NCBI RefSeq assembly: GCF_000701345.1
Contig: NZ_JNIJ01000017.1
Span: forward strand, 62,001 to 126,000
DNA: 64,000 nucleotides
From: Bradyrhizobium sp. URHD0069
GTDB taxonomy: Bacteria; Pseudomonadota; Alphaproteobacteria; Rhizobiales; Xanthobacteraceae
Reading direction: 5' to 3'
In this document: piece by piece, positions 40,852 through 50,828 of the stretch
Layout: each line of letters begins with the position of its first letter
How positions within the stretch are numbered: position 1 is the stretch's first letter
The notes under the pieces: generated by a model
Databases searched by the model: none
Seen by the model: the letters and a program-made list of their open reading frames with translations, nothing else
What the model was told of the DNA's origin: nothing
Position numbers and translations under genes: made by a program

Positions 40852-41037
40852 ATGAACAGCCGAATCACCGACGACAGCGAACAAATGGATCACAGGACGA
40901 CTCGATCGATCTGCGACGCGATAGGTGAACGGCTGCAGCAAGATCTGCGCCCCGAAACTTCGCGCCTGTCACCGCATTTGCAGGGTCTGATGGACGAATT
41001 GCGCAGGCGGGACGGCGAAGACCGATGCTGGGATTAG
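40852..41037 (+). CDS. small hypothetical protein, weak NepR-like pattern
   Basis: 61 residues: RSICDAIGERLQQDLRPETS RLSPHLQGLMDELRRRD. The spacing I-G-x-x-L, then P-x-x-L-x-x-L-x-x-L is reminiscent of the anti-sigma factor NepR, but the core is too different for a firm call and no ecfG or phyR gene is near. ACGGAAGCGTG lies before the ATG. Confidence 0.4.
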   Translation: MNSRITDDSEQMDHRTTRSICDAIGERLQQDLRPETSRLSPHLQGLMDELRRRDGEDRCWD

Positions 41038-41127
41038 CTGACTGAATTTTCGGCATAGGCGATCGGCGGGGGCAAATTTCGCTCATAAACGGGTTGCGTT
41101 TGGCGCCGGGTCCGGTGACAACCCCGC

Positions 41128-42996
41128 ATGCTTTCAATCACCGACATATCGGTCCGGATTGCCGGACGGCTTCTGATCGATCATGGCTCCGCGCAGATCG
41201 TCCCCGGCGCGCGCGTTGGTTTGATCGGTCGCAACGGCGCCGGTAAATCGACGCTGTTCCACGCCATTCGCGGCGAACTGCCGACAGAGACCGGCACCAT
41301 CACCATCCCTCCTCGCTGGCGCGTGGGCAGTCTGGCACAGGAAGCACCCAACGGGCCGGAAAGCCTGCTTGAGGTCGTGCTCAAGGCGGACCTAGAGCGC
41401 GATGCCCTGCTACGCGAAGCCGACACCGCCCATGATCCTCACCGGATCGCGGAAATCCAGACACGGCTTGTCGACATTGACGCCCATTCGGCGCCCGCCC
41501 GTGCCGCGGCGATCCTGAGCGGCCTCGGGTTCTCGACCGCAGATCAGGCGCGGCCATGTTCGGAATTTTCCGGCGGCTGGCGGATGCGCGTGGCGCTCGC
41601 CGCGACGCTGTTTGCAGCTCCCGATCTGCTGCTGCTGGATGAGCCGACCAACTATCTGGATCTCGAAGGCACGCTGTGGCTTGAAGACCATCTCGCGAAC
41701 TATCCGCGCACGGTCATTGTCATCAGTCATGACCGCGATCTACTGGATACGTCGGTGGACCAGATCCTTCATCTGGACCGCGGCAAACTAACGCTCTACC
41801 GCGGAACCTACTCTTCGTTCGAGGAGCAACGCGCCACGCGCGAGATGCTCGACGCCAAGCACGCCAAGCGCCAGGACGCGGAGCGCAAGCGCCTGCAGGC
41901 CTTTGTCGACCGCTTCAAAGCCAAGGCGTCGAAAGCGCGCCAAGCCCAGTCCCGCGTGAAAATGCTGGAAAAGATGAAGCCGATCGCAGCGCTAGTCACG
42001 CAAGACGTGCGGGAGATCACCTTCCCTGCACCGGAAAAGATGCTGTCGCCGCCGATCATTGCGGTCGACGATGTTTCGGTCGGTTACGATCCGAAAAGCC
42101 CGGTGCTGAACCGCGTCACCTTGCGGATCGATACCGACGACCGCATCGCGTTGCTCGGCTCCAACGGCAACGGCAAATCGACGCTGGTCAAACTGCTTGC
42201 CAACCGGCTGGCGCCTTTTTCGGGCACGATCACGCGCGCCGAGAAGATTTCTATCGCCTATTTTGCGCAACACCAGCTCGACGAATTGCGCGAAGACGGC
42301 TCGCCCTACGATCACGTCCGCAAGCTGATGCCGGACGCTCCCGAAACCAAGGTGCGCGGCCGCACCGGGGCGATCGGCTTCTCGGGCAAGGCCGGCGACA
42401 CTCTCGTGAAAAGCCTGTCGGGCGGCGAAAAGGCGCGGCTGCTGCTGGGCCTTGCGACCTTCTTCGGTCCCAACATGATCATTCTCGACGAGCCGACCAA
42501 CCATCTGGACATTGACAGCCGCGCGGCGCTGGCGGAGGCGATCAATGAATTTCCCGGCGCGGTCATCATGGTCTCGCACGATCGCTATCTGATCGAAGCC
42601 TGCGCCGATCAATTGTGGGTCGTAGCCGACCATGCCGTCACGACCTATGACGGCGACCTCGACGATTACAGGCGCATGGTATTGTCGGCCCGCGGCATGC
42701 GCACGAATTCGCGCGACCGCGAACGCGGCAACGGCCGCGACAAGGCCGCGCGCAACAAGGGTGAAAAGCGGGTTCCGCTGAAGCAGAAAATCTCAGAGGC
42801 CGAGGCCGAGATCGCGCGCATCAACGGCATTATCTCGAAAATCGACACGGCGCTCGCGCTGCCGGATCTGTTCAAGCGGGACCCGAAGCAGGCGGCCCAG
42901 CTCAGCAAGGCGCGGGCCGGTGCGGCGAGCGCCTTGCAGCGGGCCGAGGAAGAATGGCTGGCGGCAAGTTCGCAATATGACGAAGCGGCGGGCTAA
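41128..42996 (+). CDS. ABC-F family ATPase (Uup/EttA-like)
   Basis: 622 residues with two ATP-binding cassettes and no membrane segments. First cassette: GLIGRNGAGKSTLFHAIRGE, FSGGWRMRVALAATLFA, LLLLDEPTNYLDLEGTLWLE. Second: IALLGSNGNGKSTLVKLLAN, KSLSGGEKARLLLGLATFF, MIILDEPTNHLDIDSRAALA. The linker (about residues 235-295) is basic and helical, and the C-terminus is a coiled coil (KISEAEAEIARINGIISKID). ABC-F proteins act on ribosomes or DNA junctions; the coiled-coil tail resembles Uup. Confidence 0.92.
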   Translation: MLSITDISVRIAGRLLIDHGSAQIVPGARVGLIGRNGAGKSTLFHAIRGELPTETGTITIPPRWRVGSLAQEAPNGPESLLEVVLKADLERDALLREADTAHDPHRIAEIQTRLVDIDAHSAPARAAAILSGLGFSTADQARPCSEFSGGWRMRVALAATLFAAPDLLLLDEPTNYLDLEGTLWLEDHLANYPRTVIVISHDRDLLDTSVDQILHLDRGKLTLYRGTYSSFEEQRATREMLDAKHAKRQDAERKRLQAFVDRFKAKASKARQAQSRVKMLEKMKPIAALVTQDVREITFPAPEKMLSPPIIAVDDVSVGYDPKSPVLNRVTLRIDTDDRIALLGSNGNGKSTLVKLLANRLAPFSGTITRAEKISIAYFAQHQLDELREDGSPYDHVRKLMPDAPETKVRGRTGAIGFSGKAGDTLVKSLSGGEKARLLLGLATFFGPNMIILDEPTNHLDIDSRAALAEAINEFPGAVIMVSHDRYLIEACADQLWVVADHAVTTYDGDLDDYRRMVLSARGMRTNSRDRERGNGRDKAARNKGEKRVPLKQKISEAEAEIARINGIISKIDTALALPDLFKRDPKQAAQLSKARAGAASALQRAEEEWLAASSQYDEAAG

Positions 42997-43027
42997 GCGA
43001 ATTTCACTGCAAGAATGCAGGGAACGG

Positions 43028-43567
43028 CTACGTCGCGTCCTGCCTCTTCCTGGGCTTTGCAGTCTTGGGCTGCGCGACCGGCTCAGGTGCACGCTCGATC
43101 GAGCTCAGCCGTCCGGATGTGAAGGTGTAGATTCCGGCGCGCTGCCCCTTCGAGTAATTGATCACCGCCACCCGATCGCCGCGGGGGTTGGTGGAGAGAT
43201 TGACGCTGTCAGGTGCGCCGATGCCGCGCACGACGTCGCATTCGGTATGACCAAGTGCCACCGATCCCGATGTCGATGGGGGTGGCGCACCAGCGGCGCC
43301 GTCGGTCAACGCGTCTGCGGCTCCGCCGGCAGGCGTCATCCCCGGGCAAAGCCCATCGGCACTGACCATATCTTCCGCAGTAACCGCCTTGCTGGGGCTT
43401 AGCGGCGGAGTTTCAATCGAAACGTTTCGGATGAATAGCCTGCCGGAGCGCGAAAACCATTCCGCATCTTTCGACATAAGGTCGGACGCGCCTGAACAGC
43501 CCACGACGGCAGGGGCAAGCAGAAGCAACGCAAACAGTTGTTTTCGATGAGAGTTTTTGTCTCGCAC
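43028..43567 (-). CDS. putative outer-membrane lipoprotein with BamE/SmpA-like C-terminal part
   Basis: 179 residues. The leader ends in a lipobox (LLLLAPAVVGCSG), so the mature protein is lipid-anchored. After a Ala/Pro/Gly linker, GHTECDVVRGIGAPDSVNLS and GDRVAVINYSKGQRAGIYTF TSGRLSSIE resemble the small beta domain of SmpA/OmlA-type lipoproteins. The end is basic (KPRKRQDAT). Function unknown. It is convergent with the ABC-F gene. Confidence 0.72.
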   Translation of the reverse strand: MRDKNSHRKQLFALLLLAPAVVGCSGASDLMSKDAEWFSRSGRLFIRNVSIETPPLSPSKAVTAEDMVSADGLCPGMTPAGGAADALTDGAAGAPPPSTSGSVALGHTECDVVRGIGAPDSVNLSTNPRGDRVAVINYSKGQRAGIYTFTSGRLSSIERAPEPVAQPKTAKPRKRQDAT

Positions 43568-43689
43568 GATTACTTAAGTTCCCACCCCGTCGCCTAAGCG
43601 CTTGTCCCACCATCACTTTGCGGCACGACCGTGGCTAGCTGCAAGTGCATGGACCGAAACTGCAAATTATCGTTAATTGCCGGACATTG

Positions 43690-44142
43690 CTATTCCCGCC
43701 GCTGCCACCGGCCGCGCTCGTCGGCCTGCCAATAGGTGACCTCGAATCCGCGCGCCTTGCAATCCGTCCAGGCGCCCCGCGCGGCGGCCAGCGCCTCGCC
43801 ATCGTCGCCGTTAAAGACCAAAACCATCCGATCATAGGCGTGCGAATCCGCGGGCAAGCCGGCATTGTCGATCAGAAACCTGACATTGGCCCCATTCGGG
43901 TTGCCCTCTTCCACCGCTAGCACGATCGGCTGATCCTGCGCATCGCCGGCGCGCCAGGTGGCATGCGGCAAGAACGAATCGTCGCGATAGGTCCACAAAT
44001 GAGCGTCGAGCGCATCGGTGCGCTCCTGCGATGTCGACTGCACCACGACCCGCCAGCCACGCTCCAGCGATTTTTCGAGCAAGGAAGGCAAAACGTTTTC
44101 AAGCGACATGTTTTGCAGGTGGTAAAACAGAACTTCGGTCAT
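43690..44142 (-). CDS. holC: DNA polymerase III chi subunit
   Basis: 150 residues: [84 protein letters not shown] and [18 protein letters not shown] are all HolC signatures. Chi links the clamp loader to SSB. The ATG overlaps the stop of pepA (ATGA), the usual alphaproteobacterial pepA-holC order. Confidence 0.93.
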   Translation of the reverse strand: MTEVLFYHLQNMSLENVLPSLLEKSLERGWRVVVQSTSQERTDALDAHLWTYRDDSFLPHATWRAGDAQDQPIVLAVEEGNPNGANVRFLIDNAGLPADSHAYDRMVLVFNGDDGEALAAARGAWTDCKARGFEVTYWQADERGRWQRRE

Positions 44143-45641
44143 CGCTTGGCTTCATAGTACTCCGCGACCAGCCGCTCCAGCAGGCGAACACCGTAACCCG
44201 AACCCCAGCTGTGATTGATGTCGGATTTCGGCGCGCCCATCGCGGTTCCCGCGATATCTAGATGCGCCCACGGGGTGTCGTCGACGAAGCGCTGCAGGAA
44301 CTGCGCGGCGGTGATCGAACCGCCATGACGGGTGCCGGTGTTCTTCATGTCGGCGAACTGCGAATCGATCTGCTTGTCGTATTCCGGGCCAAGTGGCATG
44401 CGCCAGACCCGCTCTCCCGTTGCAAGCCCGATCTTGGTCAAGCGTTCGGCCAGTTCATCGTTATTGGAGAACAAGCCGGCATATTCGGTGCCGAGCGCGA
44501 CCATGATCGCACCGGTCAGCGTTGCCAGATCGACCATGAATTTCGGCTTGAACTTTTTCGCCACATACCAGAGCACGTCCGCCAGCACCAATCGACCCTC
44601 GGCGTCGGTGTTGATGATCTCGATGGTCTGCCCGGACATCGACGTCACGATGTCGCCGGGACGTTGCGCGTTGCCGTCGGGCATGTTCTCGACAAGGCCG
44701 ATGGCGCCAACCGCGTTGACCTTGGCCTTCCGCGCGGCCAGCGCATGCATCAGTCCGACGACGCAAGCTGCGCCGCCCATGTCGCCCTTCATATCCTCCA
44801 TGCTTCCTGCGGGCTTGATGGAAATGCCGCCGGTATCGAAACAAACGCCCTTGCCGACAAAAGCAACCGGCTGATCGCCGCGCTTGCCGCCATTCCAGCG
44901 CATGATCACGGTGCGGCCGGGCCGCGTCGAGCCTTGGGCGACACCGAGCAGCGCGCCCATTCCGAGTTTGGTCATGGCCTTGACGTCGAGTACCTCGACA
45001 TCGACGCCGAGCTTGCGCAGCTGGCTGGCGCGGCGCGCGAATTCCTCCGGATAAAGGACGTTCGGAGGCTCGTTCACCAGTTCGCGCGCCATGACGACGC
45101 CATCGACGATGTGAGCGTGAGGGGCGAACGCCTTTCGCGCAGCCGCCACATCATCGACCGCGAGCGAAACGTCCGCGCGCAATGCGGCCTCATCGCCGTC
45201 CTTCTTTTTGGTTTTGTAACGGTCGAACTTATAGGCGCGCAGCCGTATGCCCGATGCGACCGCGGCCGCCTGATCGGCCGTCATCGCCCCTGTCGGCAAT
45301 TCCGCAATGATCGTCACGACACCGTTGCCGGCGCGCAGCTTGCCGGCCGCCGCGCCGCCAAACTTGAGAAAATCATTGTCCTTGATGGCCGAAAGCTTGC
45401 CAGCGCCGATCACGATCAGTCGCGAGGCCTTGAGGCCCTCCGGCGCCAGAATATCGAGCGTGGACCCGCTCTTTCCCTTGAACTGGTTGGTGTCGGCGGC
45501 GCGCTTGACCAGATTGGCCGCCCCGCCCAGCGTCTCGCGGGTCGCCGCACCGAACTTCAACGTATCGTCGCAGAATACCACCAGAACCCCACGCGGGGCG
45601 GTGGAAAACGGAACGAATCCGACCTTGACGGCGTCGGGCAT
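44139..45641 (-). CDS. pepA: leucyl aminopeptidase (M17)
   Basis: 500 residues. Metal-binding and catalytic blocks: [77 protein letters not shown]. It removes N-terminal residues from peptides and in E. coli also binds DNA. The ATG at 45641 has GGAGG at the right distance; longer upstream frames are not supported. It is followed by holC in an overlapping operon. Confidence 0.95.
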   Translation of the reverse strand: MPDAVKVGFVPFSTAPRGVLVVFCDDTLKFGAATRETLGGAANLVKRAADTNQFKGKSGSTLDILAPEGLKASRLIVIGAGKLSAIKDNDFLKFGGAAAGKLRAGNGVVTIIAELPTGAMTADQAAAVASGIRLRAYKFDRYKTKKKDGDEAALRADVSLAVDDVAAARKAFAPHAHIVDGVVMARELVNEPPNVLYPEEFARRASQLRKLGVDVEVLDVKAMTKLGMGALLGVAQGSTRPGRTVIMRWNGGKRGDQPVAFVGKGVCFDTGGISIKPAGSMEDMKGDMGGAACVVGLMHALAARKAKVNAVGAIGLVENMPDGNAQRPGDIVTSMSGQTIEIINTDAEGRLVLADVLWYVAKKFKPKFMVDLATLTGAIMVALGTEYAGLFSNNDELAERLTKIGLATGERVWRMPLGPEYDKQIDSQFADMKNTGTRHGGSITAAQFLQRFVDDTPWAHLDIAGTAMGAPKSDINHSWGSGYGVRLLERLVAEYYEAKR

Positions 45642-45988
45642 AGGCAATCCTCCAAAATCAGGGCTGTCGCTGGTCGGGAACCCGGCGGGCGGCTTTGAAT
45701 GTTCTCTTCGGCTGTGATTCACGTCCGTCCAGAGCAGGTCCCGGACACTATGACCTGTCGGCGGCTGCCCTGCCAAGCGCCGGTCGTGGCCGGGGGGCCA
45801 CATAGCTCGAATATTAACCATATCCGGCGGGCGCCATGGCCCAGCCATTTTGTTGATGGATCAAAGGGATGCTAGTGATAGACGGAGCGGGCTGGACGAA
45901 TGGCGGCGCGACCAAGGGGGATCCCCAATTCGGGATTGGTCGCCAGCCGCAGCTTCAGCTCGCAGGGGGCGGGGATCGTGCGGTAACG
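45642..45988. other. divergent promoter region of pepA and the lpt operon
   Basis: About 350 bases. No gene is supported; the longer upstream reading of lptF (to 45869) lacks membrane-protein character. Promoters for both directions should lie here. Confidence 0.4.
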
Positions 45989-47158
45989 ATGGGGTCGATC
46001 GACAGGTATATCTTTCGCACGACGCTCGCGTCGTTTGCGCTGGTTCTGGTCAGCCTGACGGGGGTGATCTGGATTACGCAGGCGTTGCGCGGCATCGACC
46101 TGATGACCAGCCAGGGTCAGACCATCCTCACCTTCCTCGGCGTCACCAGTCTGGTCATTCCGGCGCTGGTGCTGATCATCTCGCCCATCGCCCTGATGAT
46201 CGCGATCTCGCACACGCTGAACAAGCTCGCGACCGACTCTGAGATCATCGTGATGAACGCGGCCGGCTTCTCGCCATTCCGGCTGTTCCGTCCGTTTCTC
46301 TATGCCACCTTGGTGGTGGCGATCATGGTTGCCTTCATCGCCTCTTATCTTGCGCCCGATGGCATGCGCCGCCTGAAGCAATGGGATGCCGAAATCACCG
46401 CGGATGTGCTGGCCAATATCCTGCAGCCCGGCCGCTTCGCTCAGCTCGATCAGAACCTGACCATCCGCATTCGAGAGCGGCAACCCGGCGGCGTGCTTGT
46501 CGGCATCTTTGTCGACGACCGCCGCGATCCCAAGGAACGTGTCAGCATCATCGCCGACCACGGAACGGTCATGAAGAACGAGACCGGCTCGTTTCTGATC
46601 CTCGAGGACGGAAATCTCCAACGCTTCGAAGTCGGCAAGCGCGACCCCGCGCTGGTGGCGTTCGGCCGTTATGCATTCGACATGTCGAAATTCTCGAATC
46701 AAGGCCGCGACGTCACGTTGGGCATTCGCGAACGCTACCTTTGGGAGTTGCTTTCGCCGCCTGCCGATGATGCGGTCTACGCCCAGTTGCCCGGACAGTT
46801 CCGCGCCGAGCTGCATGACCGTTTCATGGCGCCAATCTACCCGTTTGCATTCGCGGCGCTCACCTTTGCCTTTCTCGGCGCGCCGCGCACGACGCGCCAG
46901 AGCCGCAACTTTTCGATCTCTACTGCCATCCTCGCCGTGTTCGGGCTGCGCATGGCGGGTTTCGCCTGCTCCGTCGTGGCGGTGAAATCGCCGCTCGCTC
47001 CCCTCGTTCAATATCTCATGCTGGCATTTGCCATCGGCGCAAGCCTTTGGATCATCCTCGGCAGCGTCGTGGTCGAACCGCCGGCTGCGCTGATGGAAGC
47101 GATCAACAAATCGAACGCGCGTCTTTTGCGGCTTTTCGGGCGGCCCGCCACAGCATGA
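45989..47158 (+). CDS. lptF: LPS export ABC transporter permease LptF
   Basis: 389 residues of the YjgP/YjgQ family. Start MGSIDRYIFRTTLASFALVL is the first membrane helix; VIPALVLIISPIALMIAISH TLNKLATDSEIIVMNAAGFS is the conserved coupling segment, and three helices lie at the C-terminus. The periplasmic jellyroll domain occupies about residues 130-260. With LptG and LptB it extracts lipopolysaccharide from the inner membrane. The ATG at 45989 is chosen because the 40 codons upstream are not membrane-like. Its stop overlaps the lptG start. Confidence 0.94.
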   Translation: MGSIDRYIFRTTLASFALVLVSLTGVIWITQALRGIDLMTSQGQTILTFLGVTSLVIPALVLIISPIALMIAISHTLNKLATDSEIIVMNAAGFSPFRLFRPFLYATLVVAIMVAFIASYLAPDGMRRLKQWDAEITADVLANILQPGRFAQLDQNLTIRIRERQPGGVLVGIFVDDRRDPKERVSIIADHGTVMKNETGSFLILEDGNLQRFEVGKRDPALVAFGRYAFDMSKFSNQGRDVTLGIRERYLWELLSPPADDAVYAQLPGQFRAELHDRFMAPIYPFAFAALTFAFLGAPRTTRQSRNFSISTAILAVFGLRMAGFACSVVAVKSPLAPLVQYLMLAFAIGASLWIILGSVVVEPPAALMEAINKSNARLLRLFGRPATA

Positions 47159-48252
47159 GCATGATGACCAACACGCTTGGGCGATACTTCGCCGGCCGCT
47201 TCGTGGTCTCGGCGGTGGGCGTGTTTGCCAGCATTTTCGTCCTGCTGGTGCTCGTCGATTACATCGAAATGGTCCGGAAGACTTCGGGGCTGGTTTCGGC
47301 CTCGGCCATCACGGTCGCGGAGACCTCGCTGTTCCGTGTGCCGCAATTGCTCGAAAAGATGATGCCGTTTTGCATTCTGATCGGGGCGATGACCTGCTAT
47401 CTGGCGCTCTCGCGGCGGTTGGAACTCGTGGTGGCGCGCGCCGCGGGCGTATCCGCCTGGCAGTTCATCGCGCCGGCGCTGGCAAGCGCGCTCGTACTCG
47501 GAATCCTGGCAACGACCGCTTACAACCCGATCTCCGCCAACTTGCGCGAACTCTCCAAGCGGATGGAGGCGGAGCTGTTCGGCTCCGCTCCCGGCGGCGG
47601 CATTCAGGACGCATCCGGCTTCTGGATCAATCAGGTGAACAGCGATGGCCAGGCCATCATCAATGCCGCCCGCAGCGAGCAGCAGGGCGTGCGGCTGACC
47701 GGGCTGACCGTGTTCCGATTCGATACCGACTACCAGTTCAAGGAACGAATCGAAGCGCGCGAGGCGACCCTTGAGGAAGGACACTGGCTGTTCAAAAACG
47801 CACGCCGTTACTCTCTGGACGGACCGCCGGTTGACCAGGACAGCTTCTCCCTCACGACCAGCCTGACGCCAGCGCAGGTCCGCAACAGCTTCTCCACGCC
47901 GGAAACTGTGTCTTTTTGGCAACTCCCGAGCTATATCCGATCCTCAGAAAGCTCCGGATTCGCCACTGCTGGGTATCGGTTGCAGTACCACAAGCTGATT
48001 GCACAGCCATTTTTGCTGGCTGCAATGGTCATGCTGGCCGCCGCCGTCAGCCTGCGGTTCTTCCGCTTCGGCGGCGTGCAAAAGATGGTTTTAAGTGGCG
48101 TGGGAGCAGGCTTTCTGCTCTACGTTTTGTCGAAAGTAACTGAGGATTTGAGCAAGGCTGAGTTGATGCATCCCATCGCTTCGGCGTGGCTGCCCGTATG
48201 CGTGGGCGGCCTCACCGGCTTTTTGGCCTTGCTGTACCAGGAGGACGGGTAG
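47155..48252 (+). CDS. lptG: LPS export ABC transporter permease LptG
   Basis: 365 residues: TLGRYFAGRFVVSAVGVFAS IFVLLVLVDYIEMVRK opens the protein, followed by LLEKMMPFCILIGAMTCYLA LSRRLELVVARAAGVSAWQF, the coupling helix region. Helices at the C-terminus (FLLAAMVMLAAAVSLRFF, MVLSGVGAGFLLYVLSKVTE) match LptF. It starts four bases before the end of lptF and its last base is the first base of the lptD GTG start, so all three are coupled. Confidence 0.94.
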   Translation: MSMMTNTLGRYFAGRFVVSAVGVFASIFVLLVLVDYIEMVRKTSGLVSASAITVAETSLFRVPQLLEKMMPFCILIGAMTCYLALSRRLELVVARAAGVSAWQFIAPALASALVLGILATTAYNPISANLRELSKRMEAELFGSAPGGGIQDASGFWINQVNSDGQAIINAARSEQQGVRLTGLTVFRFDTDYQFKERIEAREATLEEGHWLFKNARRYSLDGPPVDQDSFSLTTSLTPAQVRNSFSTPETVSFWQLPSYIRSSESSGFATAGYRLQYHKLIAQPFLLAAMVMLAAAVSLRFFRFGGVQKMVLSGVGAGFLLYVLSKVTEDLSKAELMHPIASAWLPVCVGGLTGFLALLYQEDG

Positions 48253-50750
48253 TGGCCGTTGTCGCCGCCCGCCAAGGAAGCTCGCCTGTGTTCGGGCGGC
48301 GCACCGCTGTGCGCCGTCACCGTACCCGCTTGGCCGCCGTGAGCCGACCGATCCTCGCCCTCGTCTTCGGATTGATTTTTGCCGACGCGCTAGGTGTTGC
48401 CTTAACGACCCCGGCCTCAGCGCAAGGCTTCACCTACAATCCGCTCCCTCCCCGGCCGAAGCCGCCGCCTGCCGCCAACGACGGAAGGATGCTCGTCCAG
48501 GCGGTCGAGGTGGATTACGACTACAACAACTCGCGCGTGTCGGCGGTCGGCAACGTGCAGTTGTTCTATAACGGCACGAGCGTCGAAGCCGATAAGGTCA
48601 TCTACGACCAGAAGACCAAGCGCCTTCATGCCGAAGGCAACATCCGCATGACCGATGCGGACGGCAAAATCACCTACGCCAATATTATGGATTTAAGCGA
48701 CGATTACCGCGACGGCTTCGTCGATTCGCTCCGGGTCGACACCGCCGACCAGACGCGAATGGCGGCGACCCGCGCGGACCGATCGAGCGGCAACTACACC
48801 GTCTTCGAAAACGGCGTTTATACCGCCTGCGCACCCTGTAGGGACGATCCGAAGAAGCCGCCGCTATGGCAGGTCAAGGGCGCGCGCATCATTCACGACC
48901 AGACCGAGAAGATGCTGTACTTCGAGAACTCGCAGCTGGAGTTCTTCGGGGTTCCGATGGCATATCTGCCATACTTCTCGACGCCCGATCCGACCGTGAA
49001 GCGCAAGACCGGGTTCCTGATGCCGGGCATCTCCCAGGCTTCGACCTTTGGGTATGCCGTCGAAACCCCGTTCTACTGGGCGATCGCTCCCGACTACGAC
49101 GCGACCTTCAACCCGCGGTTCACCTCCCGGCAAGGCGTGCTGTTCCAGGGCGAATTTCGTCAGCGCCTGATCAACGGCGCATATCAAATCCGCGCCTACG
49201 GCATCGACCAGTTGGACCCCGGAGCCTTTGCCGGTCTGCCCGGAGACCGCACCTTCCGCGGTGGCATCGACACCAAGGGCCAGTTCGCGCCGAACGACAA
49301 ATGGGTGTGGGGCTGGGACGGCGTACTGCTCTCGGACTTCTACTTTTTCTCGGATTACAGGCTGGCCCAATACAGGGATCCGTTTGGCTCGTTTCTCAGC
49401 CTGCCGACGGAAGCCATTTCCCAGCTCTATCTGACGGGCGTCGGCAATCGCAGCTACTTCGATGCGCGCACGATCTACTATTTGAGCTATTCGGGTTTCC
49501 AGGACCAGGTCCCGGTGATTCACCCGGTTCTCGATTATTCGAACGTGCTCAACCATCCGATCTTTGGCGGTGAGTTCAGCTACAAGACGAATCTCACGAG
49601 CCTTACGCGGAATACCGCCGTCTTCGACCCGATCACGACACTGGCGAACACCGCCAGCCTCTGTGTAACGGCGTCCGCCGATCCGCTCGCGCGGTTGCCG
49701 TCGCAATGCCTGCTTCGCGGCATTCCGGGCACTTACACGCGTCTGACGGCTGAGGGGCAGTGGCGGCGATCGTTCACCGATTCCGCCGGTCAAATCTGGA
49801 CGCCGTTTGCGAGCGTCCGTGCCGATGCGATCAATGCCGAAATCTCGAACCAGCCGGGCGTCTCCAACTTCCTTCCGGTCGGCGACACGAACGCGCTTCG
49901 CGTGATGCCAACGGTCGGCCTCGAATATCGCTATCCCTTCATCAACGTTCAGCCCTGGGGCACCACGACGATCGAGCCGATCGCGCAGGTCATTATCCGG
50001 CCGAACGAATCCTACGCAGGCCAGCTTCCCAACGAAGACGCCCAGAGTCTGGTTTTCGACACCAGCAACCTGTTCAGCGTCGATAAATTCTCGGGCTATG
50101 ACCGCGTCGAAGGCGGCGGCCGTGCCAATGTCGGCGTGCAGGCAACAACGCAATTCGACCGCGGCGGCGCCATCAAATTCCTGTTCGGGCAATCCTATCA
50201 GTTGTTCGGCCTGAATTCGTTCGGGGTCCAGGACATGACCAATACCGGTCTCGACTCCGGTCTCGCGACTCCGAAATCGGACTACGTCACCAGCCTCAAC
50301 TATTCGCCGAACAGAACCTATACGTTCAGCACGCGCGCGCGATTAGATCAGGCAACCGGAAGCCTGCAGCGCTTCGAAACCGAAGGCCGGGCCAATTTCG
50401 ACCGCTGGTCGGTCAGCCTGATGTACGGCGACTATGCCGCGCAACCGGAGATAGGATATCTGACGCGCCGCGAAGGGATTTTGGCCAGCGGATCGGTCAA
50501 GGTAGGGGCGAACTGGGTGGTGACGGGAGCTGCCCGATGGGATCTGGTGGCCAACCAGATCAACCAATATGTCGTCGGCGCCGGGTATGTGGACGACTGC
50601 TTCGTGCTGGCGGCCAACTATGTCACCTCTTTCTCTTATTCCGCAGGCCCTACGCCGCCCGTGCTCAGTCAGGCCTTCATGCTGCAAATCGGTCTGCGGA
50701 CCATTGCCAATACGTCCGCGTCAGGTGGCGGATCTGCGGGTATCCAATAG
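48252..50750 (+). CDS. lptD: LPS assembly outer membrane protein LptD
   Basis: 832 residues. After a basic leader and signal peptide (ILALVFGLIFADALGVALTT, cut near PASAQG) comes the OstA-like N-domain (DGRMLVQAVEVDYDYNNSRV SAVGNVQLFYNGTSVEADKV). Then the large barrel with DPTVKRKTGFLMPGISQAST FGYAVETPFYWAI follows. It inserts LPS into the outer leaflet with LptE. Two Cys pairs may form the usual disulfides (TACAPC in the N-domain). It starts with GTG overlapping the lptG stop; surA follows. Confidence 0.94.
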   Translation: MAVVAARQGSSPVFGRRTAVRRHRTRLAAVSRPILALVFGLIFADALGVALTTPASAQGFTYNPLPPRPKPPPAANDGRMLVQAVEVDYDYNNSRVSAVGNVQLFYNGTSVEADKVIYDQKTKRLHAEGNIRMTDADGKITYANIMDLSDDYRDGFVDSLRVDTADQTRMAATRADRSSGNYTVFENGVYTACAPCRDDPKKPPLWQVKGARIIHDQTEKMLYFENSQLEFFGVPMAYLPYFSTPDPTVKRKTGFLMPGISQASTFGYAVETPFYWAIAPDYDATFNPRFTSRQGVLFQGEFRQRLINGAYQIRAYGIDQLDPGAFAGLPGDRTFRGGIDTKGQFAPNDKWVWGWDGVLLSDFYFFSDYRLAQYRDPFGSFLSLPTEAISQLYLTGVGNRSYFDARTIYYLSYSGFQDQVPVIHPVLDYSNVLNHPIFGGEFSYKTNLTSLTRNTAVFDPITTLANTASLCVTASADPLARLPSQCLLRGIPGTYTRLTAEGQWRRSFTDSAGQIWTPFASVRADAINAEISNQPGVSNFLPVGDTNALRVMPTVGLEYRYPFINVQPWGTTTIEPIAQVIIRPNESYAGQLPNEDAQSLVFDTSNLFSVDKFSGYDRVEGGGRANVGVQATTQFDRGGAIKFLFGQSYQLFGLNSFGVQDMTNTGLDSGLATPKSDYVTSLNYSPNRTYTFSTRARLDQATGSLQRFETEGRANFDRWSVSLMYGDYAAQPEIGYLTRREGILASGSVKVGANWVVTGAARWDLVANQINQYVVGAGYVDDCFVLAANYVTSFSYSAGPTPPVLSQAFMLQIGLRTIANTSASGGGSAGIQ

Positions 50751-50828
50751 GGCGCGCCGACACTCCTGCGGAGGACGATTCCCGCGGTGCGGCTCCAGTT
50801 CGAATCGGTTGATACAGCGAATAGGATC

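Noticed and set aside
40852..41037. Firm assignment as NepR anti-sigma factor
   Set aside because: Only a loose hydrophobic spacing match, and no phyR or ecfG gene nearby.
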